NCBI RefSeq assembly: GCF_030272615.1
Contig: NC_081413.1
Span: 553,377,136 to 553,437,135 of the forward strand
Reading direction: 5' to 3'
Origin: Cryptomeria japonica
Taxonomy: Eukaryota; Streptophyta; Pinopsida; Cupressales; Cupressaceae
Length of the DNA stretch: 60,000 bases
The number at the start of each line of letters is the position of its first letter. The first letter of the stretch is position 1. Positions 11,494-21,988 of the stretch are shown here, piece after piece. The notes beneath the pieces were generated by a model. It searched no databases. It was not told the origin of the DNA and saw only the letters and a program-made list of their open reading frames with translations. A program made the position numbers and the translations under genes.

Positions 11494-11581
11494 GTGAAAA
11501 CCTGGCAAACAGGCGCTTTGGGCAAGTACCATGGTGAAAACCTGGCAATCAGGCACCATAAGTAATGAGATTATTGCTCCG
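11494..11581 (+). other. conserved post-pol block with two GTGAAAACC repeats
   Basis: It reads GTGAAAACCTGG, then GGGCAAGTACCATGGTGAAAA, then ends GCTCCG. The complete Tat element has the same arrangement on its sense strand at 44268-44186. It begins about 165 bp after the integrase stop. Conservation between diverged elements without an ORF suggests an RNA or cis function. Confidence 0.65.
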
Positions 11582-11790
11582 TCATCTATCATGACTTCTA
11601 GCTATGCTTTCTCTCAGCCAGTTTATCATGCCTATCTTTGTCTCGACCCAATGTTCTTTTCCAGGCCTGTTATTGGTCAACATCATTGTCTTGCAGACTC
11701 CGGTTTCTTGTACATATGTTTTGGTCCTGGTCTATGTGTCTTTCAAATATGCATTGGGTGCCTTCCCCTTGTCATGATCAATCACTGAAC

Positions 11791-11990
11791 AAAAGTCATA
11801 AAAATTGAAAAATATCCTGAAAAAATTCCAAAAAAATAAAAAAATGTCCTGACAAAAGTCATAAAAATAAAAAAAATATCCTGAAAAAAAGTCATAAAAA
11901 TTGAAAAAATGTCCTGAAAAAAGTCATAAAAATTGAAAACTGTCCTGAAAAAAATCCCTAAAAATAAAATAAAGTCCTGAAAAAAATGAA
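11791..11990 (+). repeat. A-rich tandem repeat, about 35-bp unit
   Basis: There are six or so imperfect copies of GTCATAAAAATTGAAAAA followed by TGTCCTGAAAAAA. The second Tat element has a matching homopolymer-rich stretch at 44280-44425 on the opposite strand. Confidence 0.7.
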
Positions 11991-13089
11991 CAAATTTTTT
12001 TGTAAAACTCCAAAAACAAAAACAAACATTTTGCAATAAAGTATTCCCTTTATGCATCGACAGATCACTGAGCATTCCTCCAATGACTCGCAATCAAACA
12101 CTGTGCTTTAATGAAATCACGCGGTAAACAGATGAACCTTTTTCAATCAAATCAAACATTCAAACTAATCCAAACTGTCATATCAATCGAATATCGGCAT
12201 CAAAATCATTTGTCCTTGTTCCTATTATCATGGGTCTTATACAGGGTGTGGTATACTTGAAACCAGACTGTTTCCTGTCTTAGACGGGGTACCGCATGTC
12301 CTGAAACCAGACAGCATGATCGTCCTATCAACACTTTCAACTTTTGACAATGAAGATCAAGACGTTTGTTTGATTTTCTTGAATTTGTGTATCTTATCTT
12401 TTTATTGATTTATCTTTGGCTTCGATCATGTTCCTATGTTTCTCGATGATGTCACTGAGTGATTTAGAGTGACCGGGATGCCTCATGGTCTCTTTCTTTT
12501 TTGATTGTGATTGTCGTTTGTCTGTGATGTGTCTGTCTTTTGCAAAAAGGATTGCATTTCAGCACTGGCCTTCAATGCCATGATGCTACGCATCCATTTT
12601 GCTACATAAAAATAAAGGTTCTCACCTACAAAGTGCATTACTGAAAGCAAGTTTTTCGTCATCTCTAACTGTCCTCTATTTCATTTCTTACTAACATTTC
12701 TTCCGTCAGTCTAGATAGTCAGTTCGGTCTAGTGCTCTGATCCCCACACACATATGCTGCATCTTGCATTCCTTGGTTAGTACATTTGCATTTGTATCAA
12801 ATATCATCTCATGCATTACATCAAGCATTTTATCTATTTCATATTATAAATGCATCAAAAATACATAAAAATACATCCATACATGTTCATACAAAGTGCA
12901 TAAGTCATCCATACATAGAAAAATAACTACAAATCATAACATATAGCATCCAATCATATCGATGCATAATATCATAATAATATCGGAGTACAAAATCGGA
13001 CTGTCTGTCCTAAGTATGGCCCGCAGGCTGACTACATAATATCAAGCTACATAATGTCCACTGTCTGTCATATAGAGCACATGCCTCTA

Positions 13090-14928
13090 TCACTGGGTGC
13101 TCCCTCTATCCTCCTCATCCCTGCCATGTCTCGCAGATGATGTCCCTCCTGGTCCTAGTTGTGGTGGTCTCATCGGTCCACTCACTCCTATGCTGCTCAA
13201 TGACCTCCGAGAGAGTGACCTGCTCTCTGTCCTCGATCGTGCCCAGTATGAAGGTGCTCTCTACTCTGGTGGAACTACACTCTCATATAGTGTCCTCCAA
13301 TACAGTCTCTCCTCTCTGGTTTCTACCAGCATCTGTGCCATCTCCTGTGCACTGGCATCCCTAATCGACCCAATGAACTTAGTGACTCTCTGTCCCTCTC
13401 CCTGTGCCTGAGCTATGGCTGTATCTCGAGCCTCTGTGAGTCTGGCTATCTCCGCTCTGAACTGCTCATGTTGTCTCTCCAGTGTTGCAATATAATCCTG
13501 CTGACTCGCTATGGTAGCCCTGCACATGTCCATCTCCTCTGTCCTAGCTGTCTCTGGCTCTATGGGGATATCCTACAATGTCTCCTGATCCGCTGCGTCT
13601 AGCTCATCATTGTCCTCCCCACCATCATCTCCCTCATCCTCCTCATCACCCCCATCAGCTCCGTCCTCATCCCCATCTCCCTCATCCTCATCACCCTCGT
13701 CATCCTCCTCGTCCTCATCATCTCCCTCCTCTCCTGTGAGTGGGAAGTCCTCCTGTCTCCTCGGTATTGGAATATCAGGATCGGTCAATGGCACTGGCCA
13801 TCGTCATGCAAACCATATCTCATACTCCTCTATCATCCCAGCATCTACCACATCTGACCTCCAATCCCACTGTTTCTGCTGTAACTGTGCAAAGTTGGCA
13901 TATGCTATGTGTGGCTGAATCATACTCCCCCACTGACTCGTCTCTCTGTGAGATCGGGCAAAGCATGCAGTCCTCCTAGGTATATCCTGTGTCTCTCCAA
14001 ACTGTCGTCTGACCCTCTCTGGAAGGTACATCTCAATCACTCTCTGGCGGTTCACTGGTTGCCCAATCAGGTACCTCTCTTGTCTGCAGTATGGTAGCTC
14101 ATCATGATCATCTGACCATCCGGGGCAATCTCGATATGGCCTCCATATGAACTCTCCCAGTCTGTCTAGCTCATGTCGCCAGTATAATATGTATCCAAAC
14201 GGACCCTGTCTCAGTGCTCCACCATAGCAATACACATATGGTCAGTGTGGTACTACCTGTCTCTCTGTAATCGGTCGACATATGGCAATGTGCTCAAATG
14301 CCCATACCTGAAGCAATGTGACTCCACAGCTCAGAGTCTGAACTCCCTGATATGCTATCTGATGCAGCTGAAAATATAGCATCGCCAGTACACATGGTCC
14401 CCACGCATACACTGTCCCCTCTGTCACCATCCGCTCTAGTACTCTTCCCCAGGCAATAGGGAATCCATGTCCTTGTCTATCACCTGCTAGAAGACATGCT
14501 ATCACAACTGCTATCACCACATATCGTCGATCATACTCGGAAGCCATGCTCTCCCAGCCGATCTCCCTCTCGACAATGTCCAGATCATCTGTGTCACACT
14601 CAAATAGCTTGCATAATGCATCTCTCCCTGTCACTGGTTCATATTCTACCATCTCCCCATGTATCAGAATGCGGAGGATGCGCCATACATCCTCTAATGT
14701 CACTATCGCCTCGCCAGTTGCCAAATGGAATGAGGAGGTCTCCGAGTGCCATCGCTCTGCCAATGCGGTAAGCAATCCTGTGTTTGCCCTAATCTCGGGC
14801 ATGTATGTGATGTAGTATATCCCTAGTCCTGCTAAAGTATCTCTCTCTGTGCTCCTGAGTCTATGTCGTAGCATGAAACAGTCAGGTCGATTTTCCCACA
14901 TGATCAATGGATACTGTCGACTCTGCAT
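13090..14928 (-). pseudogene. antisense plant mobile domain gene of the Tat fragment
   Basis: A single minus-strand frame runs from ATG 14928-14926 to TGA 13092-13090 (613 codons), broken by stops at 14242-14244 (TGA), 13804-13806 (TGA), 13573-13575 (TAG) and 13261-13263 (TAG). Residues about 1-375 are a plant mobile domain (aminotransferase-like PMD): LTALAERWHSETSSFHLA, VTLEDVWRIL, YAWGPCVLAMLYFQLH, CGVTLLQVWAFEH. An Asp/Glu/Gly run follows (about 385-445), then a coiled coil (about 465-560) ending YWRTLYESVV, then an Arg/Ser-rich tail. The gene at 40725-42725 has the same order and end. PMD proteins in Arabidopsis act in transposon silencing and gene expression, and the domain also occurs in mobile elements. 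What it does here is unknown. Confidence 0.8.
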
Positions 14929-15084
14929 CACAATCGGGGCATCTTTTTGTCAGTTTTAGGGTTTTCTCCTACGGGTTGCATTTCCTCATTTTCATGTCCA
15001 AATCAGGGTGTTTTTCATTTACATTGACCTATCCTACCCTTCTCCCCCCTTTTTAGGTCATTTGCATGCAGTTTTGAATCAAAA

Positions 15085-15215
15085 GTGAGTCATTTATGCA
15101 CACTTGCGCCTGTGTTAGGTAACCTGCCCCTGTGTCAGGTAACCTGCGCTTGTGTCTTCCTACACAAGCGTAGAAGACATGACACAAGCGCAGAATTAGA
15201 CTACACAAGCACAGA
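15085..15215. repeat. GCG-TTGTGT motif array upstream of the antisense gene
   Basis: Three plus-oriented copies (GCGCCTGTGT, GCCCCTGTGT, GCGCTTGTGT) are followed by three inverted ones (ACACAAGCG, ACACAAGCGC, ACACAAGCAC). The central pair forms a perfect 9-bp stem, 15147-15155 with 15162-15170. It lies about 160-290 bp upstream of the antisense ATG, the same relative place as the array at 40018-40270. Confidence 0.65.
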
Positions 15216-15702
15216 AGTCCTCTTTTGCATCCCTTGTGGGCCCCGCAATGTCCCGCACACGAGTCAAATTCATCAAATTGAAAACATGGGTTTTTGCGAT
15301 ACATACCGTTGCTCCTGCATTGTCCAGTCATCTGAATGTGCGTACACATTCTCCGAGGTGATCTACCCTTGGAATGTTCACCATCTTTCTGCACATGTCC
15401 TTGTCCAGAGCAACAAATTCTCCTCTTTGGATAGTAAAAATGAGCAATTTTCCCCCTCTTGGTCTCATTTATAGCTCTTTGTCATTGCATAGATGGACGT
15501 GCATCCTCTCCATCTTATGTTGGTCGCGGTCTTGTGCACCTTCAATTGCTTGTCCTTCATGCATCCGATCTCCGATTGTCAGTCTGTTCGATCCTATCAT
15601 TTTTATTGATCAATTGGCCTCTTTTCTGCATGTTTTCGGCCAATTCCTCGAGGGGGCATGCATATGTCATTGTCAGTTTTCTGGGGCATTTTCATTATTG
15701 TT

Positions 15703-15738
15703 CTTTGAAACAATGCTTTAAATCACATTGTCTCAAAG
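15703..15738 (+). other. conserved hairpin next to the polypurine tract
   Basis: CTTTGAAACAATG (15703-15715) pairs with CATTGTCTCAAAG (15726-15738) across a 10-nt loop, with one G-U pair. The other Tat element has the equivalent hairpin at 39505-39540. Confidence 0.75.
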
Positions 15739-15748
15739 AGGGGCAAAA
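15739..15748 (+). promoter_or_regulatory. polypurine tract of the Tat fragment
   Basis: AGGGGCAAAA lies directly before the LTR start TGTAGGCACCC. The complementary tract in the second Tat element is at 39495-39504. Confidence 0.85.
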
Positions 15749-17481
15749 TGTAGGCACCCAAAAATGGTCAACGCTTGCGAAGTCATACTTTAACAATTGT
15801 GCATTGCCTCATTTTAGGTTTTTGCATCGCATTAACATTTCTCCTATGATTTGCACTTGATTTTTATCATTTGCGAACATCGAGTCATTCTTCTATATTC
15901 TTCATTCATCTCGCTCTCAAATTTGGTCTTGTCGACAACATTATCCAGTCATGATTTTGATTGATTTTATCTTGTTGCATCAATGTGCGTGCTAATTTGT
16001 CATCATTTTGGACATCGTCAATCCTAATTAGGGTTTTGTCCTCTTATAAAAACTTATCATCAATCTTATCATTTTGGACATCGTCAATCCTAATTAGGGT
16101 TTTGTCCTCTTTTCAATCTTGTCATCATGCGATTGATTTGTCATCGATCATTGTCACTGTTCGATCTTGTCATTTTGCGATCGATTTGTCATCGACAGTG
16201 GTCGTTTTCAATCTTGTCGTCTTGCAATCTATTTTGTCATCGATTCTTGTCTTCTTGTCGATTTTGTCATTTTGCGATCAATTCGCTATCGATCATTATC
16301 TGTCTTAATTATGTCAATTTGGATCAATTTGTCATTGTTCCTCGTCAATTGGCGCATTTATCAGTCAAATCATTTATCACATTGGTCATTTATCAATCCA
16401 AAATCAAATCAAATCGAGTCAATTATCTTTCAAGACCTAATTCATCTTCCAGGGTTTTGTGATTTAATCATTTAACCTTGTGTGTCATTTCTTCCTTTAG
16501 GATTAAATAATTTATTTATTTATCCTAGGTCTTCGTGTCGCAATTAAATGTTTCATTTGATTGGCTAACTAATTATTCCTCTTTTTGTGAATTAATTAAT
16601 AAATGAAAAATTATTAATTGATTCACCTAATTTCCTAATCTTTCATCAATTTTCCCTCTTTGTGAATTAATTAATAAATGAAGAATTATTAATTGATTTC
16701 CTAATCTTTCATCAATTTTCTCTCTTTGTGAATTATTAATAAATGAAAAATTATTGATTAATTCACTAATTTCTAATTTTCATTAATTTCCTAATTTCTA
16801 ATTCCTAATTTTCCTAATTCCTCCTATTTTTCTAATTTTTCTAATTTCTTAATTCTTAAATTCAATTTCCTCCTATTTCTCTCCTAAATTTATGGAAATG
16901 ACATAGAAATTTGTCATAAATTGTCATAAGTTCTTGACATAGAAATTTGTCATAGAATTTGTCATAAAATGTCATGAATTCTTGACATAGAAATTTGTCA
17001 TAAATTGTCATAAGCCTTTTTTGCATAGCAATTTATCATAGACATGTCATAATTTTGCTATTCTTGATTTGAATTTCCATTCGAATCACTATCATGCTAA
17101 TTTGTTCATCTCTCCAATTTCTCTATAAATTGGATGATCTTCATCAATCAAAGCTAATCCCTATCAGACTATCGAATTTACGCTTCTAGTACTCTTGAGC
17201 TTTTCATCAATATCAATCTTTCTTTCAATTGTATGTGCACTTGTAGGTGAGATCCACAATCCAACCATTTGAAGAGGAAAGAAGAACAATGGAGCCGCAT
17301 GGAAGGAGCATTCAAATCGTCATCCAGTTTGCATAATCTTTGCTTTTGAATGTTTCATTTTATGTCTCTATTGAATGTGTTTTAGGATAGATTCATTGCA
17401 ATGAGTGCTTTTGTGATTGAGTTATCATGTCTAGTGTTTTGATCTACTTGTTTGTGATGATTCCTAATTTCCTAACGTACA
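15749..17481 (+). repeat. 3' LTR of the Tat fragment (1733 bp)
   Basis: It starts TGTAGGCACCC and ends ACGTACA next to outer-LTR sequence. Inside are a 45-bp direct repeat (about 16001-16046 and 16071-16115), three AT-rich copies of a TTTGTGAATTA block forming imperfect palindromes (16581-16790), and three copies of a GACATAGAAATTTGTCATA block (16899-17030). A TATA-like CTATAAAT at about 17132 is the probable promoter. No partner LTR is present. Confidence 0.82.
16899..17030. repeat. tandem GACATAGAAATTTGTCATA repeat in the LTR
   Basis: Three copies of about 35-50 bp, each containing GACATAGAAATTTGTCATA and extra ATTGTCATAA units. They are short inverted and direct repeats of TGTCATA and its near-complement. 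Confidence 0.75.
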
Positions 17482-17720
17482 GGAGTTGTTCGATGATCCA
17501 ATCCATACTGACACAGAAAACCTAGTAGAGGTGGATGTCGATGTGGATGCTACGTAAAGATGAAGTGGTAAGCATGCAGAGGTTAGTGGAGTATCGTGTA
17601 GAGATAGTTGTCTCTACAGGTGTGCATTTAATATAGATCCCATGATTTGTGGATCGGATTAGAAGAGTGTAGCTCGAGGAAGAATGAACGACAGAGAAAA
17701 ATTAGGGAGTTGGTGGCACT
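17482..17720 (+). repeat. right copy of the 239-bp duplication
   Basis: It begins right after the LTR terminus at 17481 with GGAGTTGTTCG and runs on into outer LTR without a break. It matches 10089-10327. Confidence 0.88.
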
Positions 17721-18541
17721 CGATTTGAAGCAAGAAGATCAGATTGTGAGAAGATCTCAAGAAGGAAACAACAAAAACTTTAATGGCATTTTCACAGAGG
17801 CAGGTCGAGATGCAAGGTCGTGGTTGCTGAAATGAGAAAACATGTATTGTAAGGTGCATTAATGGTGGGGATGTATAGCTAGCTGTCTGGGAGATTAGAT
17901 TAGACAAGATCTGATTGGATTTGGTTTGCCTCGAGGATGATGAGGAAACCCTAACTGCCTGAGATTTGAATTGGCTTTTGGCAGGAAAACCAAGCTGTAA
18001 ATATGCAAGACAAAGATATTGTTAAGGGTTGCTGAATAGAAGAAGATAGGGCTGCTCTGAAGTGTTTGAGTGCTACATGAGAGAGATAGATCAGTCTGAG
18101 AGAAAATAGCTAAGGATAGTAGTGTAGAACCGGTAGTGTCCATATAGGCAGAGTAGAAGTGAAGGAAGCTGTAGAGAAGGCAGACATAGAACTACTAGAG
18201 TGTAATACCAATGAAGAGAAGAGAAGTGAGGAGAAGATCCAATAGAGAAAAAGAAGAGTAGAGGTGAATCGGTAGAGTTTACCGGCAATACAATAGAAGA
18301 TAAGAGCAGCAGAATAGGTGAGCTAGTGTAGCAGAGAAGGTGTCTTACCGACAGAGTGAGGTATATGAAATGGTTACACGATTCACTTGTAGCAATATGA
18401 CAAATTTTGTATTTGAACTTATCTTTGTGATCACTGAGATGTAGTTGGGTGCAGGGGTTGTAGCTCCTTTGCATTGTAGCCCATAAATTTGTTAGGGGTT
18501 GGTTCTCCTTGGGTTGGTGACCTAAATCAAGGGTTGTAGCT
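17482..18541 (+). repeat. outer Copia-like 5' LTR, segment 3 of 4
   Basis: It aligns with about 26573-27605 of the 3' LTR and ends at TAGCT (18537-18541), where the next insertion begins. Confidence 0.85.
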
Positions 18542-19059
18542 ATTACCAAAATTTTGCACAATGCCAAATTTGGCTCCCTAATGAAGCCTTGCATTCATTT
18601 TGAGAAGATCAAATTATGAGCCAAGAAGAAATGCACTATTTTTTCTAACTTGTTTGATTCATGTGCAGATACAGGAAAGTAATACAACATGTGGGTTAAA
18701 ATGTGGCTCCCACGAGGGTTGAGCTTAGCATGCTGTAGATCACAAAGATATTATGCTCCATTGTAGATGAAGTGGCATAGCTATTAAAATGTTAATGCCA
18801 AAAGAAACTCAGCAAAATGCAATCAACTTGTGTAAAGTTTTACTTGGGTGCCAAAGAGGGTTTTAAATGTAAGGCCTTAGAGTTTCCAAGTGGTTTTAGT
18901 CATTAGGCAGGAAGACCTTTTATCCCACATTGTCCATGCGGAGGGAGTTTATCACATTTAAATATAAGGCCACATATAACTATAGTGTCAAAGCTTACAG
19001 GATTTTGGCAAGAAGAGGCAGCTTGTGGCCTGGTGGACCCTGTGCGTGCACCTCTCAAG

Positions 19060-20335
19060 GCATCTTAATTTTGTGACCAGCTGGTGGGAAGAGACTAAAG
19101 ATCAAGCAAGTTCTCGGAATGCCCCCCAAGATCAATGGTGATCGTAGAGATCTAATGGTTGTCGCTATGTCACAATGAAAAGATGCACACCGAATTTTCA
19201 CTATGACTTGGTGACTGATGACGTGGGAAAATAGAGAGTATAAGACCAAGGATAGGTGGTGGTCCAGTGGCTAGTGACATGGTATGGATGGGCGACATCA
19301 AGCAGATCTTGGCCGTGATGAGTCCCGAAAGAGTTTCATCGACATCGTAATATCGATGAAACCTTAGGTTTGATGAGATTGGTAAACGGTTCACCGAGAG
19401 AGTAGTTTGGCTGAAAGAAGAGATTTGATAGAGAAAGATGTGTGACTACTAATGACATGGCAGACACGTGGTGCCTAGGTGGATCTCCGAAATGAATCAA
19501 GGGGTGACGCATGTTGACACATGTCACAAGAGAGAAGATCAATCGGGGTTAAAGGTCGAGCAAGTTCAGGAAGATCAACGGTAATCCAAAGGATCTAAGG
19601 GCCATCACTATACCGCTATAGAAAGAAGCTTGCTAGTTATCATAGAGACTTGGTGACTAAGCACGTGTAGAAAAGGTAAAGGAAAGGTGAGCGGCTAAGA
19701 GATTAAAGATCGAGCAGTTTGAGGGCAGATCAACAACCGTCGCTATACTGCATGATGAAGGTGCCCAATAGTTATTCCCTGCGACTTGGTGACTGATGAT
19801 GTGGCCATCCAAGTGGCCATCTAGGTGGGCTAAGAGTGAATGAAGAACCAAGGCAGGCCGAGGTTAAAGATCGAACAAATTGATCACATCCAACGGTGAT
19901 CACACAGATCCGATGGTGGTCGCTAAGCCGCAAGGAAAAGTTGCTCACCTAGTTATCGATGCGACTTGGTGACAATGTGGGTCCAGTCTAGATGGCAGTC
20001 CAGATGGAAGACAAAGTGGACCTGCGAGCAAATCATAGGCTGACATGTGGCAAAAAATTCTACAGATGAGCGGATGTCCAATTCAACCTTGAACTTGAAC
20101 TTCAAAGTGGTTCATTGTTTCAAAATGGTTCAATGGTTCAAACTTCAAAGTGGATCACCATTTCTAAATGGTTCAATAGTTCAAAGTCCATTAGCATCGC
20201 TCATTCCTGTGGGCCCAGGAAGATAAATGAAAACCAGCAAACTAAAAGGCAAGCAGGTTCCTGACAGATCAATGGCCATCGCTATATCACAAGATAAAAA
20301 TGCTCAATGGATAATCATAGCGACTTGGTGAAAAA
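19060..20335 (+). repeat. five degenerate copies of a TCGCTAT...GACTTGGTGAC module
   Basis: Each copy has GTCGCTAT or a variant, then 44-47 nt later GACTTGGTGAC. The first motif is near 19161, 19603, 19738, 19919 and 20275, and the second near 19205, 19647, 19783, 19963 and 20322. A GATCAACGGTGATC-like stretch lies just upstream. The flanks between copies are not conserved, so this is a dispersed module rather than a simple satellite. Confidence 0.65.
19333..19362. other. 10-bp perfect hairpin
   Basis: GTTTCATCGA (19333-19342) pairs with TCGATGAAAC (19353-19362) around a 10-nt loop. Role unknown. Confidence 0.7.
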
Positions 20336-21574
20336 TGGTGGGGCCCGCTAAGAAGTGAACAAAAAAGTTAAATGCAAGCTGCCATGGCTCATGCAGGTGA
20401 TCCAATGGCTGGCAAATAAAAAATTGCACGGTAGACTTAGAACTGGTTGTTCGAACAATGAAAAGCCTGCCAAGCAAGGGGATGATTTCTACATGAAAGA
20501 TTAATGCAAATGATTATCTGATTATGCATGTGTTACATACCGTTGGAAAGCTCGCAAAACAGGAAGATCTTTTCCACAATCATTTTTTAACAGAAGTTTC
20601 GACACGAAGAGCAGTTGCCAAGGGATGCATAAGATTTTCTCAGTGGGATTTCTTTTAAATATAGTCATAGTTCAGTTCATCATGCAACTTTCACAAGGGG
20701 ATAACTATTTTTCGCATTTAGATATGTAGATTTTCTTATAGGAGGATCAATGGCAGTCCTTTTGAGCAGTAAAGATTATTATTTTACAGATTATGCATGA
20801 GTTTTTATGCCATTTTTTGGGACAGATTCACCCAAGGCTTTTCTCATGCAGTGTTTTTAGGGTTTTTGAAGGGGATTCATCATGATTTCTATATATTCCT
20901 TCTCTCCTTTTTTCCCCCTGGTTCTTTCTTTTTTGCATACACATTTTTGCAAAAAGCATTGTAGCTCAGAAATATTTGAGTTTTGTAACAACAAACTCCT
21001 TTATTTTCAGTAATATAGCAACATATCACCTTCTTGGTAGTTCTTGTCTAGTGGTGAATGAATGATTTGATGATTTCCTATGATTTTTATCTCTAATTTG
21101 TCTCATTCAGTCAATTTGTGGTGCAAGAAAATACATCTTAGTTGCAGGTTCTAGTTTGTGTTAGTTGATTTTAATTGCTTGAAGTTGTGAAAACCTATTG
21201 CTTTTCTTCACACATGCACTAAATTCATACCTTTCTAGAAAATATTTATGCATCTACATGTTCAATTGAGTTGTGAGATTCAGAGTTATTAGCTGGAAGA
21301 TTTTTTGTGAGTTAAGCAAGTTGTAGATCTCAGATAAGATATTTGGTGCATCACCTTCATTAGAATAGATTTTTATTACACACAAGCCTTCTATCCCTTT
21401 CTATCGATTTTCTTATGAAGTATTTACAAGAGATTCACCAAATAGGAAGCCGACCTGATCTCCAGATATTCACCTTCACTTTGAGCAACCCACAGGCTTG
21501 AAGGTGTTTCCATGTTTCACAGGATTGCTTGTTTTCGAACATAGCATCACAGGTGCAATATTCAGTGACAACAA

Positions 21575-21915
21575 TAGCTCCTTTGGGTTGTATCCCATAA
21601 ACAAGTTAGGGGTTGTAGCTTCTTGGGTTGGTGCCCTAAACATTGTAACAAAGATTCATTGTGAGGCTGGATTGGAGCAGTGGACTCTAGCAACATTTCT
21701 CACCGAGGTTTTTCCCATCTTGGGTTTTCCTCGTATATGATGGTGTTATGAGATATCCCTTTATGTGTGATTGCATTTGTGTTGATCTTCCCACTAACCA
21801 GTAAGTCTACATTAAGTTAGATCTAATAACCAGTATGCTCACATAGAATAGTTAGAAGGGAAAAGTTTGAGAACCACTGATTCACTGCCCTCTCAGTGGT
21901 GCATTGTGTCTAACA
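21575..21915 (+). repeat. outer Copia-like 5' LTR, segment 4 of 4
   Basis: It opens with the TAGCT target duplicate and ends GTGTCTAACA at 21915, as the 3' LTR does at 27943. Confidence 0.87.
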
Positions 21916-21917
21916 AT

Positions 21918-21929
21918 TGGTATCAGAGC
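21918..21929 (+). promoter_or_regulatory. primer binding site of the outer element
   Basis: TGGTATCAGAGC lies two bases after the 5' LTR, complementary to initiator tRNA-Met. Confidence 0.9.
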
Positions 21930-21988
21930 CTAGGTACCCTGTTTATAAAGCTTTCTCTCACTTGGGTAGATTTTGGCTTAAGGACACA

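Larger units (their letters stand above)
11329..13089 (+). other. non-coding region of the Tat fragment between pol and the antisense gene
   Basis: A-rich sequence (11353-11485) is followed by a conserved block, a tandem A-rich repeat (11791-11990), and at 12235-12320 two copies of a GAAACCAGAC-containing motif also found near 56030-56170. A GCAATAAAGT at about 12033 matches sequence in the equivalent region of the second Tat element. No gene is supported. Confidence 0.6.
10328..17481 (+). mobile_element. 3' portion of a Tat-lineage Ty3-gypsy element
   Basis: The fragment starts abruptly inside the integrase zinc-binding region and continues through integrase, a long non-coding region, an antisense gene and a complete 3' LTR ending GTACA at 17481. 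The 5' LTR, gag, protease, RT and RNase H are missing. Its order matches the complete element at 38696-54972: sense integrase, GTGAAAACC block, antisense plant mobile domain gene, GCG-TGTGT array, hairpin, polypurine tract, LTR starting TGTAG-CACCC. It is therefore a second, diverged member of the same group. Confidence 0.85.
18542..21574. mobile_element. 3.03-kb non-coding insertion with TAGCT target duplication, class unknown
   Basis: The outer LTR stops at TAGCT (18537-18541) and resumes at TAGCT (21575-21579), a perfect 5-bp duplication. The insert begins ATTACCAAAATTTTGCAC and ends GTGACAACAA, so it lacks TG...CA LTR ends, and no long terminal repeats are visible. A weak terminal similarity (AATTTTGCAC against AATATTGCAC on the other strand) could be the trace of an inverted repeat. 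No ORF is supported. It holds five copies of a spaced module also found at 31170-31385. It may be a non-autonomous DNA transposon or a piece of an LTR element. Confidence 0.6.

Noticed and set aside
13610-13918. Plus-strand Ser/Pro-rich frame of 102 codons
   Set aside because: Shadow of the acidic segment of the antisense plant mobile domain gene.
19200-19365. Possible hammerhead ribozyme (CTGATGA...GAAA and GATGAGTCCCGAAA strings, retrozyme-like)
   Set aside because: The stem II pairing between the CTGATGA-like core and GAAA is missing at each site, and no cleavage triplet with flanking helices fits. Only a plain 10-bp hairpin remains.
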